A stretch of 37,892 bases of DNA, taken from assembly GCA_052388135.1 (NCBI GenBank), contig JBQTIM010000100.1:1-37892 (forward strand), written 5' to 3'. This document shows, piece by piece, positions 1 to 11,100 of the stretch (position 1 is the first letter of the stretch; every line of letters begins with the position of its first letter). A model generated the notes under the pieces. The model worked only from the letters and a program-made list of their open reading frames with translations. It did not search any database and was not told where the DNA came from. The translations under genes and the position numbers were made by a program. The stretch is from JBQTIM01 sp052388135 (lineage in GTDB: Bacteria; Elusimicrobiota; Elusimicrobia; FEN-1173).

Positions 1-1
1 G

Positions 2-2779
2 CTTGAAAACGTGGAAATCCGCTACGGCGGCCAAAACCAAAGCCCCGCCCTGGACCTCTACGACGGCGGCAGCGCCGTTCTGCGCCGGGTCAAGATCACG
101 GACTCCCGCGGCCACGGTCTTCAGATAAACTACGGCTCTCCCGAGGTCAGCGACGGGGAATTCTCCTCCAACGCGCTGAGCGGCGTAAGAGTTGTGGGCG
201 CGGCTTCGCCTCTCATTGAAAACAGCGTCCTGGCGGGCAACGCCGAGATGGGCCTTTATTCCGAAAGCCTCTCCACGGTCACTATTCGCCAATCCTCCAT
301 CCAGGAAAACGTTTCCTACGGGGTTTACAGCGGCGGTGGAAATCGCGTTCAAGCCCAAAACAACTGGTGGGGTGACCCCTCGGGGCCTCAACATCCGGTC
401 CTGAACCCCGGCGGCCTCGGCAACGCGGCATCGGACGGCGTGGATTTCAACCCCTGGCTCGGCTCCACCCAGGTCACCCGCCCATCGCTGGAAATCCAGG
501 AGGGCGACCTCACCGCCTCTCCCACAATCCACCTTCTGCTTTCGGCGGCGGGCGCCGTTTCCATGCGCGTCAGCGAAAGATCGGACTTGGCGGTTCCGGC
601 CGAACCTTTCGCCTCCGAAAAAATCTGGCTTCTCTCGGCCGGGGACGGGCTCAAGACCGTTTACGCCCAGTTCTACGCCGCCGACGGCAGCCCCAGCGCC
701 GTGGTTTCCGACGCGATAAACCTCCAGGCATCGCCGCCGTCGGCCGAAATCCTGCTCCAGCCGCCTTCTCCGCTCAAGGCGGGTTCCGTCCAAGTCGCTC
801 TAACCGCCTCGGAAAAACTGAGCGAGGCCTCCCTGTCGTTCACCCCCGAAGGCCGGCCCGGCATCCCCGTCCCGCTCACGTCCGTCGATTCCATCGCCTT
901 CCACGGAACCATCGTCGTCTCAACGGAAACGGGGGACGGCGCCGCGCTTTTCCAATTTTCGGGCACCGACCTCCACGGCGCCGTCGGCACGGCCATCACC
1001 GCCGGGGCCGATTTCATCATAGACACCACGCCGCCCGGCGCCCCCAGCCTCATGGCCGCCGCGCCCCAATCCGGCCGCCGGGTTCATCTCACATGGGAGG
1101 CCCCCGGCGGAGAGCCCGCGGCCGCCTACAACCTTTACCGGGCCACCAACGCCTTTTCCTCTTCGGCGGGTTTGTCTCCCGTTCAAACCGGCCTTTCCGG
1201 CCCGGCTTTCACGGATCAAGCGCCCGCGGACGGCCCCTACCACTACGCCGTCTCCGCCTTGGACGCTCTCGGCAACGAAAGCGAAATTTCCAACCGCCTC
1301 TCCGCGGAAGCGGATGGAACACCTCCGCAGGCCCCGTCCCTTCTTTCCGCCCGGCGCGAAGGGTCCGCCGTGGAACTTTCCTGGCGGGCGCCCGAAGGCG
1401 AGCCGCCCGCCCTTTACAATGTTTATCGGGCCGCGGGCCGCCCGCCTGACGGAGGCGCCTCTCAACGCGTCGCGCGAACAACATCCACGGCCCATACCGA
1501 CGCTCTCTCCGCGTCGGGCGACTATTATTACGCCGTCGCCGCCGAGGACGGCCTGGGCAACGAAAGCGGACTCTCCGATGTGCCGCCGCCGGTTCACTAC
1601 GACATCACGCCTCCCAGAGTGGACATGCTCCAGCTCACCCCGCCCGCCCCGGTGGGCATCGGCGTATTGACCCTGCGGCTCGTCTTCAGCGAACCGCTGT
1701 CGGCCGCTCCCGTTGTGGAATTAACCCCCGAAGGCGCGCCCCAATCCACGGCAGTGTCCTCCGTCAGCTTCAGCTCCGCCACCTGGGCCGGCAACGTGCA
1801 CATATCTTCCGCCACGCCGCAGGGCCAGGCCCAACTCAGGGTTTCCGGAGCGGCGGACCTCTTCCAAAACGTCATGACGGCCGAGACCCATCACTTCCTC
1901 ATAGACTTTGAACCGCCCGCGCCGCCGCGGAACTTGGCCCAACGCCTGATTCCCGGCTCCGTCGAAATTGAGCTTGCCTGGGAGGCCCCGGAAGGGGAAA
2001 GTTCGCTCCTCTACAACCTCTACCAAGCCTCTCACCCTTTCGTTTCGCGCCAGGGGCTCGTTCCCGTGAAAACAGGCATCTCCGCGCTCTCCGCGCGGCA
2101 CATTCCTCCCGTGGACGGGGAAGCGCGCCATTACGCCGTTTCCGCCGTGGACGCGGCCGCCAACGAAGGGGAAACCTCCAACACCGCCTTCGTCTCCGTT
2201 CCGTTGTCCCCGTTCGTTCAAAGCCCCAACGACAACGCCGTCGCAAACCGCTCGCCCTTTCCCGTCTCGGGCCTTGCCCAGCCGGGCGCCTTGGTGGAAA
2301 TTTATTCCGGCGCGGGAAACTTTTTGGCCGGCGCCGCGGCCGACGCGCAGGCTCGATTTACCGTCCTTGTGCCCCTGGTCGCCGGGCCCAACGCGCTGAA
2401 AGCCCTGGCCGTCGGCCCCTCGGGCCGAAAAAGCCCTGAAACCGGCCTGATCACCGTCCACTTGGACGACGTTCCCCAGCCGCCCGCCGGCCTCTCCTAT
2501 TCCGCCTTGGACACGCAAATACGCCTTTCCTGGACCCCGAGCCCCGACCCCGACGTCACCGGCTACAACGTTTACCGCGACGGGCACGCCCGGCCTCTCA
2601 ATTTCGAACTCATTCCCCAATCGCCCGGCACCCTGCTCTTTCAAGACATCGGCCTCACCAACGGCCGCCTCTACTCCTACGCCGTATCGGCCCTGGACGC
2701 CGCCGGCCAGGAAAGCCCCCGGTCCCAGCCCGTCCAAGCCGCCCCGCTCGCCGGCCCCCGCTGGGGAGGGTCACAATGA
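2..2779 (+). CDS. Modular secreted protein, beta-helix plus Ig-like/FN3 domains (5' end missing)
   Basis: The frame is open to the left edge of the window, so this is the C-terminal part of a longer protein; the GTG at 11 is probably an internal codon. The first ~480 bases encode right-handed parallel beta-helix turns that end in the typical NNWWGDPSGP signature (near 359) and a VDFNPWL motif. Then follow an uncharacterised beta segment, an Ig-like domain with a TPPGAP linker, two adjacent fibronectin type III domains (about 1030-1610), another Ig-like 'SEPLSAAP' domain (to about 1905), a third FN3, a Big-like domain and a fourth FN3 that reaches the stop. No catalytic domain and no C-terminal sorting domain are seen. 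The product is probably an extracellular surface or adhesion protein. Its stop overlaps the next start (ATGA), so the two are likely co-translated. Codons end mostly in C, unlike the giant gene downstream. Confidence 0.85.
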   Translation, partial: LENVEIRYGGQNQSPALDLYDGGSAVLRRVKITDSRGHGLQINYGSPEVSDGEFSSNALSGVRVVGAASPLIENSVLAGNAEMGLYSESLSTVTIRQSSIQENVSYGVYSGGGNRVQAQNNWWGDPSGPQHPVLNPGGLGNAASDGVDFNPWLGSTQVTRPSLEIQEGDLTASPTIHLLLSAAGAVSMRVSERSDLAVPAEPFASEKIWLLSAGDGLKTVYAQFYAADGSPSAVVSDAINLQASPPSAEILLQPPSPLKAGSVQVALTASEKLSEASLSFTPEGRPGIPVPLTSVDSIAFHGTIVVSTETGDGAALFQFSGTDLHGAVGTAITAGADFIIDTTPPGAPSLMAAAPQSGRRVHLTWEAPGGEPAAAYNLYRATNAFSSSAGLSPVQTGLSGPAFTDQAPADGPYHYAVSALDALGNESEISNRLSAEADGTPPQAPSLLSARREGSAVELSWRAPEGEPPALYNVYRAAGRPPDGGASQRVARTTSTAHTDALSASGDYYYAVAAEDGLGNESGLSDVPPPVHYDITPPRVDMLQLTPPAPVGIGVLTLRLVFSEPLSAAPVVELTPEGAPQSTAVSSVSFSSATWAGNVHISSATPQGQAQLRVSGAADLFQNVMTAETHHFLIDFEPPAPPRNLAQRLIPGSVEIELAWEAPEGESSLLYNLYQASHPFVSRQGLVPVKTGISALSARHIPPVDGEARHYAVSAVDAAANEGETSNTAFVSVPLSPFVQSPNDNAVANRSPFPVSGLAQPGALVEIYSGAGNFLAGAAADAQARFTVLVPLVAGPNALKALAVGPSGRKSPETGLITVHLDDVPQPPAGLSYSALDTQIRLSWTPSPDPDVTGYNVYRDGHARPLNFELIPQSPGTLLFQDIGLTNGRLYSYAVSALDAAGQESPRSQPVQAAPLAGPRWGGSQ

Positions 2780-3429
2780 TAAGGAGTACCAATTATAAAC
2801 AGCGTCAGAATAACTTCTTCTTACTACTCGTAGTTGTCCTAGCTCTAATACAGGCCTTACCTCCTGATACTGTCGCTTCGGATGAGATCACGAAAACTGT
2901 AGGCGTTAAATATTTTTATCCCAAAAACGGAAGCCAAAATCCTGAAGGAACTCCAAACTGGTTTTATTATTGGAGGAACGCCCTAGGCCAGAACGCATCT
3001 ACAGTCAAATATGATTCTTCCATACAATACGGTTCAGCAAGCCTGAGCAATCGAGTACGAATCGGAGATAACTCGAATCCCGGATTTTCCGTCCCATATA
3101 ACCACACATTTCTCTTTGGATATCCACGGCCTACATTGGACGGTAAAAGCGGAAGTGATTTATTCACATCCGTTATGGCGCATGAACTTCAGCACATAAG
3201 TGATTTCGAGTGGGTTAATGCAAATCCGGGATCAACCGATTCTGACGGAGACTTTCTGCCAGATGCCATAGATCCATTTCCTAACGCTGTAAATGGCGCA
3301 GGCTTTTCGGAATACACTGAAGCCTGGAGAGGCGATTGGGAGTACAAAGGAAGACAGGCGGAGAACGTTTCAATGCCAACAAGTTTAGATTGGGCCTGTC
3401 CCGGAAAACAATGGAATCCATGTCCATAA
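2776..3429 (+). CDS. Small secreted protein with HExxH (metallopeptidase-like) motif
   Basis: This 217-residue protein has an N-terminal signal peptide (hydrophobic stretch at about residues 14-28, cleavage likely after TVAS). The start is supported by GGGGAGGG at 2763-2770, five bases upstream, and by the 4-base overlap with the preceding stop. The sequence MAHELQHISD places HExxH at H136-E137-H140, the zinc-binding pattern of many metallopeptidases. Acidic residues at 179 and 182 could supply the third ligand in a gluzincin-type spacing. Between them lies a calcium-loop-like series (D155, D157, D159, D163, D166), as in thrombospondin-3 or dockerin repeats. Cysteines are found only near the C-terminus. 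The family was not recognised and peptidase activity is inferred from the motif alone. Base composition is much lower in GC than in the gene before it. Confidence 0.75.
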   Translation: MIRSTNYKQRQNNFFLLLVVVLALIQALPPDTVASDEITKTVGVKYFYPKNGSQNPEGTPNWFYYWRNALGQNASTVKYDSSIQYGSASLSNRVRIGDNSNPGFSVPYNHTFLFGYPRPTLDGKSGSDLFTSVMAHELQHISDFEWVNANPGSTDSDGDFLPDAIDPFPNAVNGAGFSEYTEAWRGDWEYKGRQAENVSMPTSLDWACPGKQWNPCP

Positions 3430-3448
3430 TTAGAGAGGAGTATCCTAT

Positions 3449-4324
3449 ATGCAAGCAAGTATGTTAATTAAAGCTTTACTTGGGGCCTTAATTTATTGCC
3501 TTATTGCTATGCCAGCTTCAAGCTACACGGCGCAAGATTCTAAACAATTACAGCAGGAAAAAAAGAACATATCCACGCTGTCCAATGAAACTCTCTTTGA
3601 GCGACTCTTAGAAAACTCTCAGGATTTCGAGCGGCAAGAGATAGCAGGTCTAATAATTGATGAGTTGGTCAAGCGCCTTGCTGACGATGCACTTCCCGTC
3701 CTGTCTGAAATAGCCGACGCACCCACTTCCTTTCCCTATGTCAAATATAAGGCCAGGTTTGCAATTGTGTTGATAAAAAAAAGGGATCCGCTAAAAAGGT
3801 TACAAGAATTCGATCAATTGCTGGCGTCCGGAGATCAATATCTTGGCAATGAAATATCGTCATACCTTTTGCAAAATCCGAATGACAAAAATACCGAAAT
3901 CCTTTTATTCAAATATAAAGACAAAAATCTAGGAGCCAAGAGGGGTTATTTAATCCTTAAACAGAAAAACATGACCGAGCAGGAGAGGGTCGATTTTCTG
4001 ATGGAGACATTGATTAAAGACGTTGAAACAGAAGCCAACATTGGCCCTGCTTATTCTCAACTGTTTGATCTGGGACGCCGTCGGGCAAGATCAATGACAG
4101 AGGAGCAGCCTCAAAACATGATTGGCAAGACAGCCCTATCTACAATCATGCGGATAGAGAAACGGCGCTTACCCGAGGACAAACGCCTTAGGATTATCAA
4201 AAACCTTTCTCTTCTTATAAGAGACCTTGGGGACAACGAGTCTCTCGGGCGTTTGCCCGCAAAAGCCAAAGAGTTGATTAATCAGGAAAATCAAAATGGC
4301 AGTACAAGCCCACACAAGGACTGA
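3449..4324 (+). CDS. Secreted alpha-helical (HEAT-like) protein of unknown function
   Basis: The product is 291 residues with a clear signal peptide (hydrophobic at about residues 6-22, cleavage near ASS-YT). The start at 3449 has a good ribosome-binding site, AGAGAGGAG at 3432-3440, and lies 19 bases after the previous stop. The mature part is predicted to be all alpha-helical and highly charged. It contains paired-helix units around residues 60-150, such as 'LVKRLADDALPVLSEIA', that resemble degenerate HEAT repeats. No catalytic motif is visible. It is AT-rich like its neighbours and very likely co-transcribed with the HExxH gene and the frameshifted gene that follows one base later. A periplasmic or surface binding role is plausible but unproven. 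Confidence 0.75.
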   Translation: MQASMLIKALLGALIYCLIAMPASSYTAQDSKQLQQEKKNISTLSNETLFERLLENSQDFERQEIAGLIIDELVKRLADDALPVLSEIADAPTSFPYVKYKARFAIVLIKKRDPLKRLQEFDQLLASGDQYLGNEISSYLLQNPNDKNTEILLFKYKDKNLGAKRGYLILKQKNMTEQERVDFLMETLIKDVETEANIGPAYSQLFDLGRRRARSMTEEQPQNMIGKTALSTIMRIEKRRLPEDKRLRIIKNLSLLIRDLGDNESLGRLPAKAKELINQENQNGSTSPHKD

Positions 4325-4325
4325 T

Positions 4326-5131
4326 ATGCCATTCCGAACACTTTTCCTCCTGGTTCTTATCTTAACCGTTGAATATCTTACTTGTTGGGCGAGACCTATT
4401 CCCAAAAACAGCCCGGAGCTTGAAGGAAAATCAAAAGAAGAGCTTATGGAGATAGCTCTTCAGCACCGATGGGACCGGGATCTGGCAGCCATTGACGCGG
4501 CCCAACAGATGCATGAAGGAGAAAAGATCCGGTTTCTTCTTCAAATATTGGCGTCCGAGTGCAAAAATCCGACTAATGAGAGCCCAGAAAATCCCTTGCC
4601 TGAACACTGGAAACCTGCCTACACGCTTTCTGCTTCTATCCAGGGATTTATTTTTGATTACCTCGCATTTCCAAAAGAAGTGATCCACAATCCCGGGGTG
4701 GGTATAAATTAATTGATAAATCTACCGAAAGTCTTCCCCTGAAACTTTCAATTGGACGGGATGTGCTCAAAAAATCAGGGCCTAGTCCGTGTGCCGCTTC
4801 TTGGGTAAAGTTATATCTTGCTCATCTTGGAGATGAACAAGTGGCTTTGGAAATAGCTCGCATGGGCGTTGAGCACGAAAACTGGCTGATCCGCAAAACC
4901 GCTTGGAATGCGATTGCTAGTTATGTTAAACGCGGGAAATCTATCGAATACGAAAAAATCTTGCCATTGGCTGAACGAGCGTCTAAAGACAAGACAAATT
5001 TTTACGAACCGAGGAATAAAATAGATGTCATCCTTAGACATGATGACAAAGGAAAAATAGTTTATCCCATTAGGGATGTAGCCGTTTATGTTACAGGGAA
5101 AATTAAAATAAAAATGGAATCAGAAAAATGA
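4326..5131 (+). pseudogene. Secreted HEAT-like protein gene, interrupted by a frameshift near 4695-4702
   Basis: Two open frames form one protein. The first starts best at ATG 4326 rather than the ATG at 4296: AAGGA at 4316-4320 is correctly spaced and the product then begins with a clean signal peptide (hydrophobic LFLLVLILTV, cleavage near CWA). It stops at 4712. The second frame is open well upstream of its first start codon (GTG 4763) and continues the coding sense directly (GYKLIDKSTESLPLKLS...) to 5131. Joining them in the G-rich tract CCCGGGGTGGG by a -1 shift gives about 268 residues. The second part contains a HEAT-like unit (VALEIARMGVEHENWLIRKT). It is a probable paralogue in kind, though not closely similar, of the preceding gene. 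The break may be a real mutation or a one-base sequencing or assembly error. No canonical slippery heptamer is present. Confidence 0.7.
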
Positions 5132-5178
5132 TCTGTGGTCGAGAAGCGGCTCATGGACCAAGAATCATGTAAGGAATC

Positions 5179-8100
5179 ATGATAAGAAAAAACCTATCCA
5201 AATATTTATTCTGCGCCGCATGTTTGCTTTATCTCCTGGGTATTCAGGCACGCGCGGAAACCACTTTTGATATTCTCATTCCGACCGCAACACAAAAAAT
5301 TGTTCTACCCAACATCTATGTGCAAGGCAAGGTTGATCCTCCTGAGAAGCTCAAGGGGAAAATCAAATGGGAAACTACGATTGAGGGAAGCCAACATACT
5401 AAAGAAACTGGCAATGGCGCCGCAGGGGTGATAGTTGTATTTCCATTTCCCGCACAGAATTCATCTTTTGGCTTAAAAACTATTACGGGCAAAGCCGAAA
5501 TACTGGGTCCATGCGAAGGTGGTGACTGTCAGAACGATACCACCAAGCCGGACGTTGACTTGGACGACGACATTCCTCCTTGTGTTAGTTCCAATGTTTT
5601 AAAGATATCCGGCAAGGCGGCGGATAATTGCCAAATTGCGTCTCTCAACATAAACGGGCAATCCATTCCGTCCGCGTCAAGTTGTGGCTTTTCTAAAGAT
5701 ATAAACCTGAGCAAAGGCAACAACACCATCACACTGGAGGCGACGGACCCGGCGGGGAACACGACCACAAAGACCTTCGACGTCCGCTACGACGTGGACC
5801 CGCCCGTGCCGTCGGCCTATGCGCCCGCCGACAAGCACGTGTTCAACCCTATCCCCCCGCCCGCCCCGTTTGACCTGGCGGAAATCTCGGTGACGTTCGA
5901 CGAAGAGCTGGCGCGGGGCGAAATGATCGTCTCCGGCCTGAGCGGGCCGGTGTCCCTGGGCGGGGGAAGCACCACGGTGAAGATGACCGGCTCGCCCACG
6001 ATGACGCTGGGGCCCCTGTCGACCTACCATGTCCGCACCACGGCCGTGGACGCCTGCGGCAACTCCACCACCACGGCGCACGCGTTCTCCAACGGGCCCT
6101 TGAGTATAGATTTCCCCAGCGACCCGCCGGACCGGCACAAGGGCGAAAGCCTGCTGGTGGGCGGCTCGACCGTCTTCACGAACGCGTCCGTCTCCATCAG
6201 CGTGGGGGGCGTGGGGGGCGTCGTGGTGACGCCTTCGGGCGGCGGTTACAGCGCGACGATTCCCATCCCGCCGGACTTCGAGGGGGACACGCCCATCAGC
6301 GTCACGGCGAGCGGGGACCAAGGTTCGGCCAGCGGAACCAAGGACTGGTGGATGGACAACAGGCTGACCTCCGTGCAAGTCGACGACCCGGCGGACGGAA
6401 CGGCGACCTTCGAGGAAAGCGTCAAGGTGAAAGGCAGCGCGTCCGACGCCAAGAGCGGACTGGCGTCGCTGTTGGTGGGGGGACGGACTGTGAGCCTGCC
6501 GCCCAACACGTTGAGCTACTCCTTCGATGAGCCGGTGAAGCTTCAGGTGGGACTCAACGCCATCGGGGCCTCGGCCACGGATCATATGGGCAACACCAAA
6601 ACCGACGTGGTCCACGTGGTCCGCAAGGCCGTAAAATTCGGGATGGGGTTCAAAAAGAGGGTGCTGGGTTGCGGAGGTCCTGGCGATTGGGAAATCGAAG
6701 TGACCGGGACTCCGGAGTTGGTTGTACAGAAGCGAAGGACTCCAGGGTCCACCGGCTGGTCGGGGGTAGGTTCGATCGGCGCCGGTGGTTCCGTGACCTA
6801 CAGCGAACACGCCAAGATAGCCACAGAATACAAGTTCGAAGCCATCGGACGGGACCCTAAGACCAACAAAGTGTTGGCCTCGGCAAGCCTGACGGACAGT
6901 TTTCCCATTTGTCGAGGGGATCCCACGTTCCTTTCGCAACTCCCCATTTTTGAGCAACCTTCCCCGGGGGTTCCTCCCGAGGCCTTCTCGCCCCAGGCTA
7001 GCCCCGGCGTTGCGGACACTTACACCCGGGCTTACTCGGCCATTTTTGGAGCGACGGACGTGGATATTCAGATCACGGACGGCTCAGGCCGTCTGGTCCG
7101 CCGCGTGGCCCGGGAGAACGGTATGGCATCGGGCGGGTATCACTTTACTTGGGATGGCAAAGACGATGCCCGGACTTTTGTGCCGGATGGTCTTTACATC
7201 GTTACCCTTCGAGAAAACGATACTTATGATCCGTCCAACGTCCACACTCAATCCGTGAACGTGACGGTGGACAACGCGCTGCCTCTGGCCTCCATGAACC
7301 GGTTGGAAGTCCACGATTCGGACCCGGCTTTGATTCGCGTAATAGGAACCGCCCAGGACAACAACCTGCGCCAATTCACGGTGGAGTATGCGCCGGTTTC
7401 CGGCGGGGCCTTTGATGTCGCGGGTTTGGGCGTTTCAAACGTGACGCAGGATATTTTGACCGTCGTGGACACCACGGGCTGGACGCCGGGAGACTATACC
7501 CTGAAACTGGCGGTGACCGACCGGGCCGGCAACGTCTCGGAGGATACGGAAACGCTTCATGTGCCGGCGCCCCGGGAGTCGGCCCTGCGTCTGGTGGTGG
7601 GCGGGGTGTCTCAGGAGGGCCGAAACGCGGGGGGTATGGCCGGGCCGGGAGACAACCCTCAAACATTCCTGGACGACGCGCCTCCGGCCGGAGTCGAGGT
7701 TGTGGGCGATTGGCGTTGGGATTCAGCCCTAAAGATGAGCGGATCCCAGTCTCACACGTCGGAGAACCCCGTTCACTACTTCATTCCGTCGGAGACCCCA
7801 TCGTCTGTTCCGGGTGAGGGAAGCCTGCTGGTAAAAGCAGACGAGAGTATTATCCAGTACGTTTATATGTCGCCGGGCACCCAGCAGATTATGCTCCAGT
7901 TTTACACGGACCGGGGAAACGGGGATCATCGAGTCTATTGGGGAGCGAATATCCTCCAGACAGGCGGCATCGAGGGGACATCGTCCTTGTACCGAATGGG
8001 CGACCTGCCGCCGGCCGGCCGGTGGGTGAGGCTCAAGATTCCGGCCGCCGCGATTAAGTTGGAGGGGAAAACCATCAAGGGCATCCTTTTCGGCGCTCAC

Positions 8101-11100
8101 GGCGGCCGGGTCTGGTGGGACAAGACCACCACCAGCAATTCGACCATGGACCCGGGGCCGGGCGGGTTTTCTTTGCCCGAGGGATTCCAGGGAGACGACA
8201 GCACGGACACAACGGTGGAATTCTCCCTGGCCAAGGCCGCGGGTTTAACGCTGGAGGTCCTCAACGAAGGGGGAAGCACCGTGCGGACTCTCCTCTCCCA
8301 ACCTCTGCCCGCCGGCACCCGCGTCGCCGTTTGGGATCAGAAGGATGACGGAGGTTCTCTCTTGCCGGACGGGCTCTACTATTTTCAGTTCAAAGCGCAC
8401 GACGGTGTCCTAGATACGGAGCAATTTGCGGCGGACGTGGCCTTTAGCACGACGACGCCTTTCCCGGAGCCGTCTTCGGCCTCTGTTACGGATGCCAACG
8501 GCAATGTATACGCGGCAGTTCCTGAGGAAGGGATCATCGAGAAGAGGACGGCGGAAGGATATTTGCTGCGGCGAATTTCGAACGACGAGTTGCGGATACC
8601 GAATGGTCCGGCTGTTCCGGACCCGGCTTACCTGTCCCTGGACGACGCGGGGAATTTATACGTGTCCGGCGCGGATCGCGGCCAGGTAATCAAATTGGCG
8701 GCTGGGCGGCGGTTGATTGACGTGCGGAGCCTGACCGCGGACATCCGCATCCCCTGGCCCAAAGCTCTTGTGCGGGCCACGGTTCCCATTTTCGGGACGG
8801 CGGCCGGGCATGAATTTTTGGACTATGCGGTGGAAGTGGGTCAGGGGTGGAGCCCGGAAACGTGGTCGCTCCTCAACCGATCTCAGAGCGAGGTGCTGGA
8901 CGACGGGGATTTCCCGCCGGGACAGACCACGGTGTACGGCAATCTGGCCACCTGGGAGACCGGCCTTTCACCGGGGGACGAGTATCCGGAGGTGGACATT
9001 TTCCACCCCCCAGTGGACCTGGGCTACCGTGGCCGGTGGACCGTGCGCTTGTCTGTGAGGAGCCGGGATGGATTCGTGAAATCCTCCACCGTGCCCGTCA
9101 TCGTGGCGCGGGTTGTGAACAACCTCACGGGCGGTGTTGTCCCGGCTGACCTCGGTCGCGGGAGGCTGATCGTTCCGGCCTTGGCGCTTGAGAAAGAATG
9201 GGAACTCTTCGCGATGCTCTCCGGAGACCAGGAGGCACCGGCCGCGCCGTCCACCCACGACTTGGTGGGCCGCGTCTATGAGGTCCTGCCCGGGGGTTAT
9301 GATTTCCGGCGGCCGGTTTCCCTGGAACTGGGCTACGGCCCGATGGACTTGGACAAGGACGGGGACGGGATTGCGGATATTTTTGAAAGCCGGTTGGGGA
9401 TTTATCGTTATAATCCTGAAACGAAGCGGTGGGTTTTTCTGGGCGGCGTTCGGCGTGAAGAGATCAGCGAAGGGGATTTGACCGCGGGATGGGTGCGGCT
9501 GGACGGCACGCAAAAGCTGGATGCACCCAATGCGTTCTACGCTCTCATGGCGTGGCGGGACAAACCGATGCCGCCTGTGGTTCATGCTCCCGCGTCCCCT
9601 TCGGACCGGCGGATTATTACGTTCACGGGCCGGGCGGAACCCGGAGCCGACGTCTTGTTTTTTCGCAATCCGGCTTCGCCCGCTTTCAGCGAAGCGGCGG
9701 TTCGAGCGGACGACCAAGGGTCATTTTGGGTTCCTGGAGTTGTTCTAACAACCGGGACGAACGTCTTCCAGGCCGTCCAAAGGGCAGATGCGGCTGAGCA
9801 TCAAACCGGAATCCGAAGCGATCCTTCGGTGCCGGTGACGGTGGAAGTCGCCACCCGTCCAGCGCCTTCGCCCGCCGCCTTGGAATTTCGAAACGCGGAT
9901 TTCCGGGAACCGAAACGGGATGATTTTCTGCCGGGCGCCACGGTGTATATTGAAGCCCGGGCCCAGGACGCTGATCCAACGCGCCGGGACGAGGTGTACG
10001 TAAGACTCAAAAGTTCCGTCTCAGATCCGGCCGGCCTCTTGGTGCCTTTGACTGAGATCGGACTCTCATCGGCCGTCTATCGCGGCACGGCCAGACTGGG
10101 CCTTCGAACCGACCAGACCTTTTTTCAGTTGGCCGCCCTTCGCCATGGAGAGCGCATCATTGTCGAGGCGGAGAGCGACCCATCAGTGACCGCTCTGCTT
10201 CACTTCCGGGATCACAACTCGCCGTTCCCGCAGGCGGTCATGTACATAACACACCCATCGGCAAGGCAGGAAACTTTCGAGCGGGACGCGGGTCTCTGGG
10301 CTGCTTATGACGCGCTGGGCGGGGCGGAGGTAACGCGGACCAGCGCCACGGCGGCTTCCGGTCTCTGGGCTATGAAATTGACGCAGCCGGCGGGGAGATC
10401 GGCCGGGAATTTCTCGGTTTTGATCCACGACCAACCTTTCGACGCACGACAGTTCCCAGTGGTTGGCTTTGACTACCGATTGCCGCCGTCCTGTCAGGTA
10501 AATGGACGGCCTTTGGGCGCGCGCTTCAACCTGTTCTTCTTAACGGGCGGCACGTGGAACGAAGTGGTCTTCACGGATCCCCATGAGGCGGTGATCAATG
10601 GGCAAAAGGTCGCCTTCGAGTTGCCCAAGGATTTCCCGCCGTCCATCCGCCGAGTGGGCGACGTGTTCGACGAGGTTACGGCGGATGACACTTGGCGCCG
10701 CGCGGAGTTTAACCTGTTCGCCTTTTTACGGAAGGCCAACCCGGAGGCTGAAAGGTTCCTTGTGGACCGGGTGATTATGGGTGATTGGGATGCCCAGCAG
10801 TTTTTCGGTCTTCTTTCAGGCGGCACGCCGCCCGGGGCCACCGTGTATCTCGACAATTTCCACATTCAAACGGCAGGAGACCGGGACCCCCATCCGCTCT
10901 TCGTGTGGGGAGGTGCTGGAGACGAAACCGGGTTCAGCCACGCCTTGGATCGTAACCCGGGAACTTTGCCGGACGCTTTCCCGGACACGGTCCAGCCGTC
11001 AGCTTCCTATCTCAACCTAGCCGACGGCGTTCATTATTTCCACGTGCGGGGGCTTCGGGACGTGCACGCCGGAACGCCGAACCATTACCGGATTCGGCTG

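Larger units (their letters stand above)
2776..5735. other. AT-rich block inside the surface-protein operon
   Basis: GC content drops abruptly at the ATGA overlap at 2776 and rises again within the giant gene at about 5735. As an example by hand count, the 60-base line starting at 3901 has 18 G+C, while the line at 11161 has 44. The block contains three signal-peptide genes and the first ~185 codons of the giant gene. No transposase, integrase, tRNA or flanking direct repeat was found. It looks like a segment of different origin carried inside a GC-rich operon. The alternative is a region under relaxed selection. Confidence 0.7.

Noticed and set aside
4296..4325. Earlier in-frame ATG for the frameshifted secreted gene
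   Set aside because: It would overlap the preceding gene by 29 bases and put ten polar residues before the signal peptide. ATG 4326 has AAGGA at the right distance.
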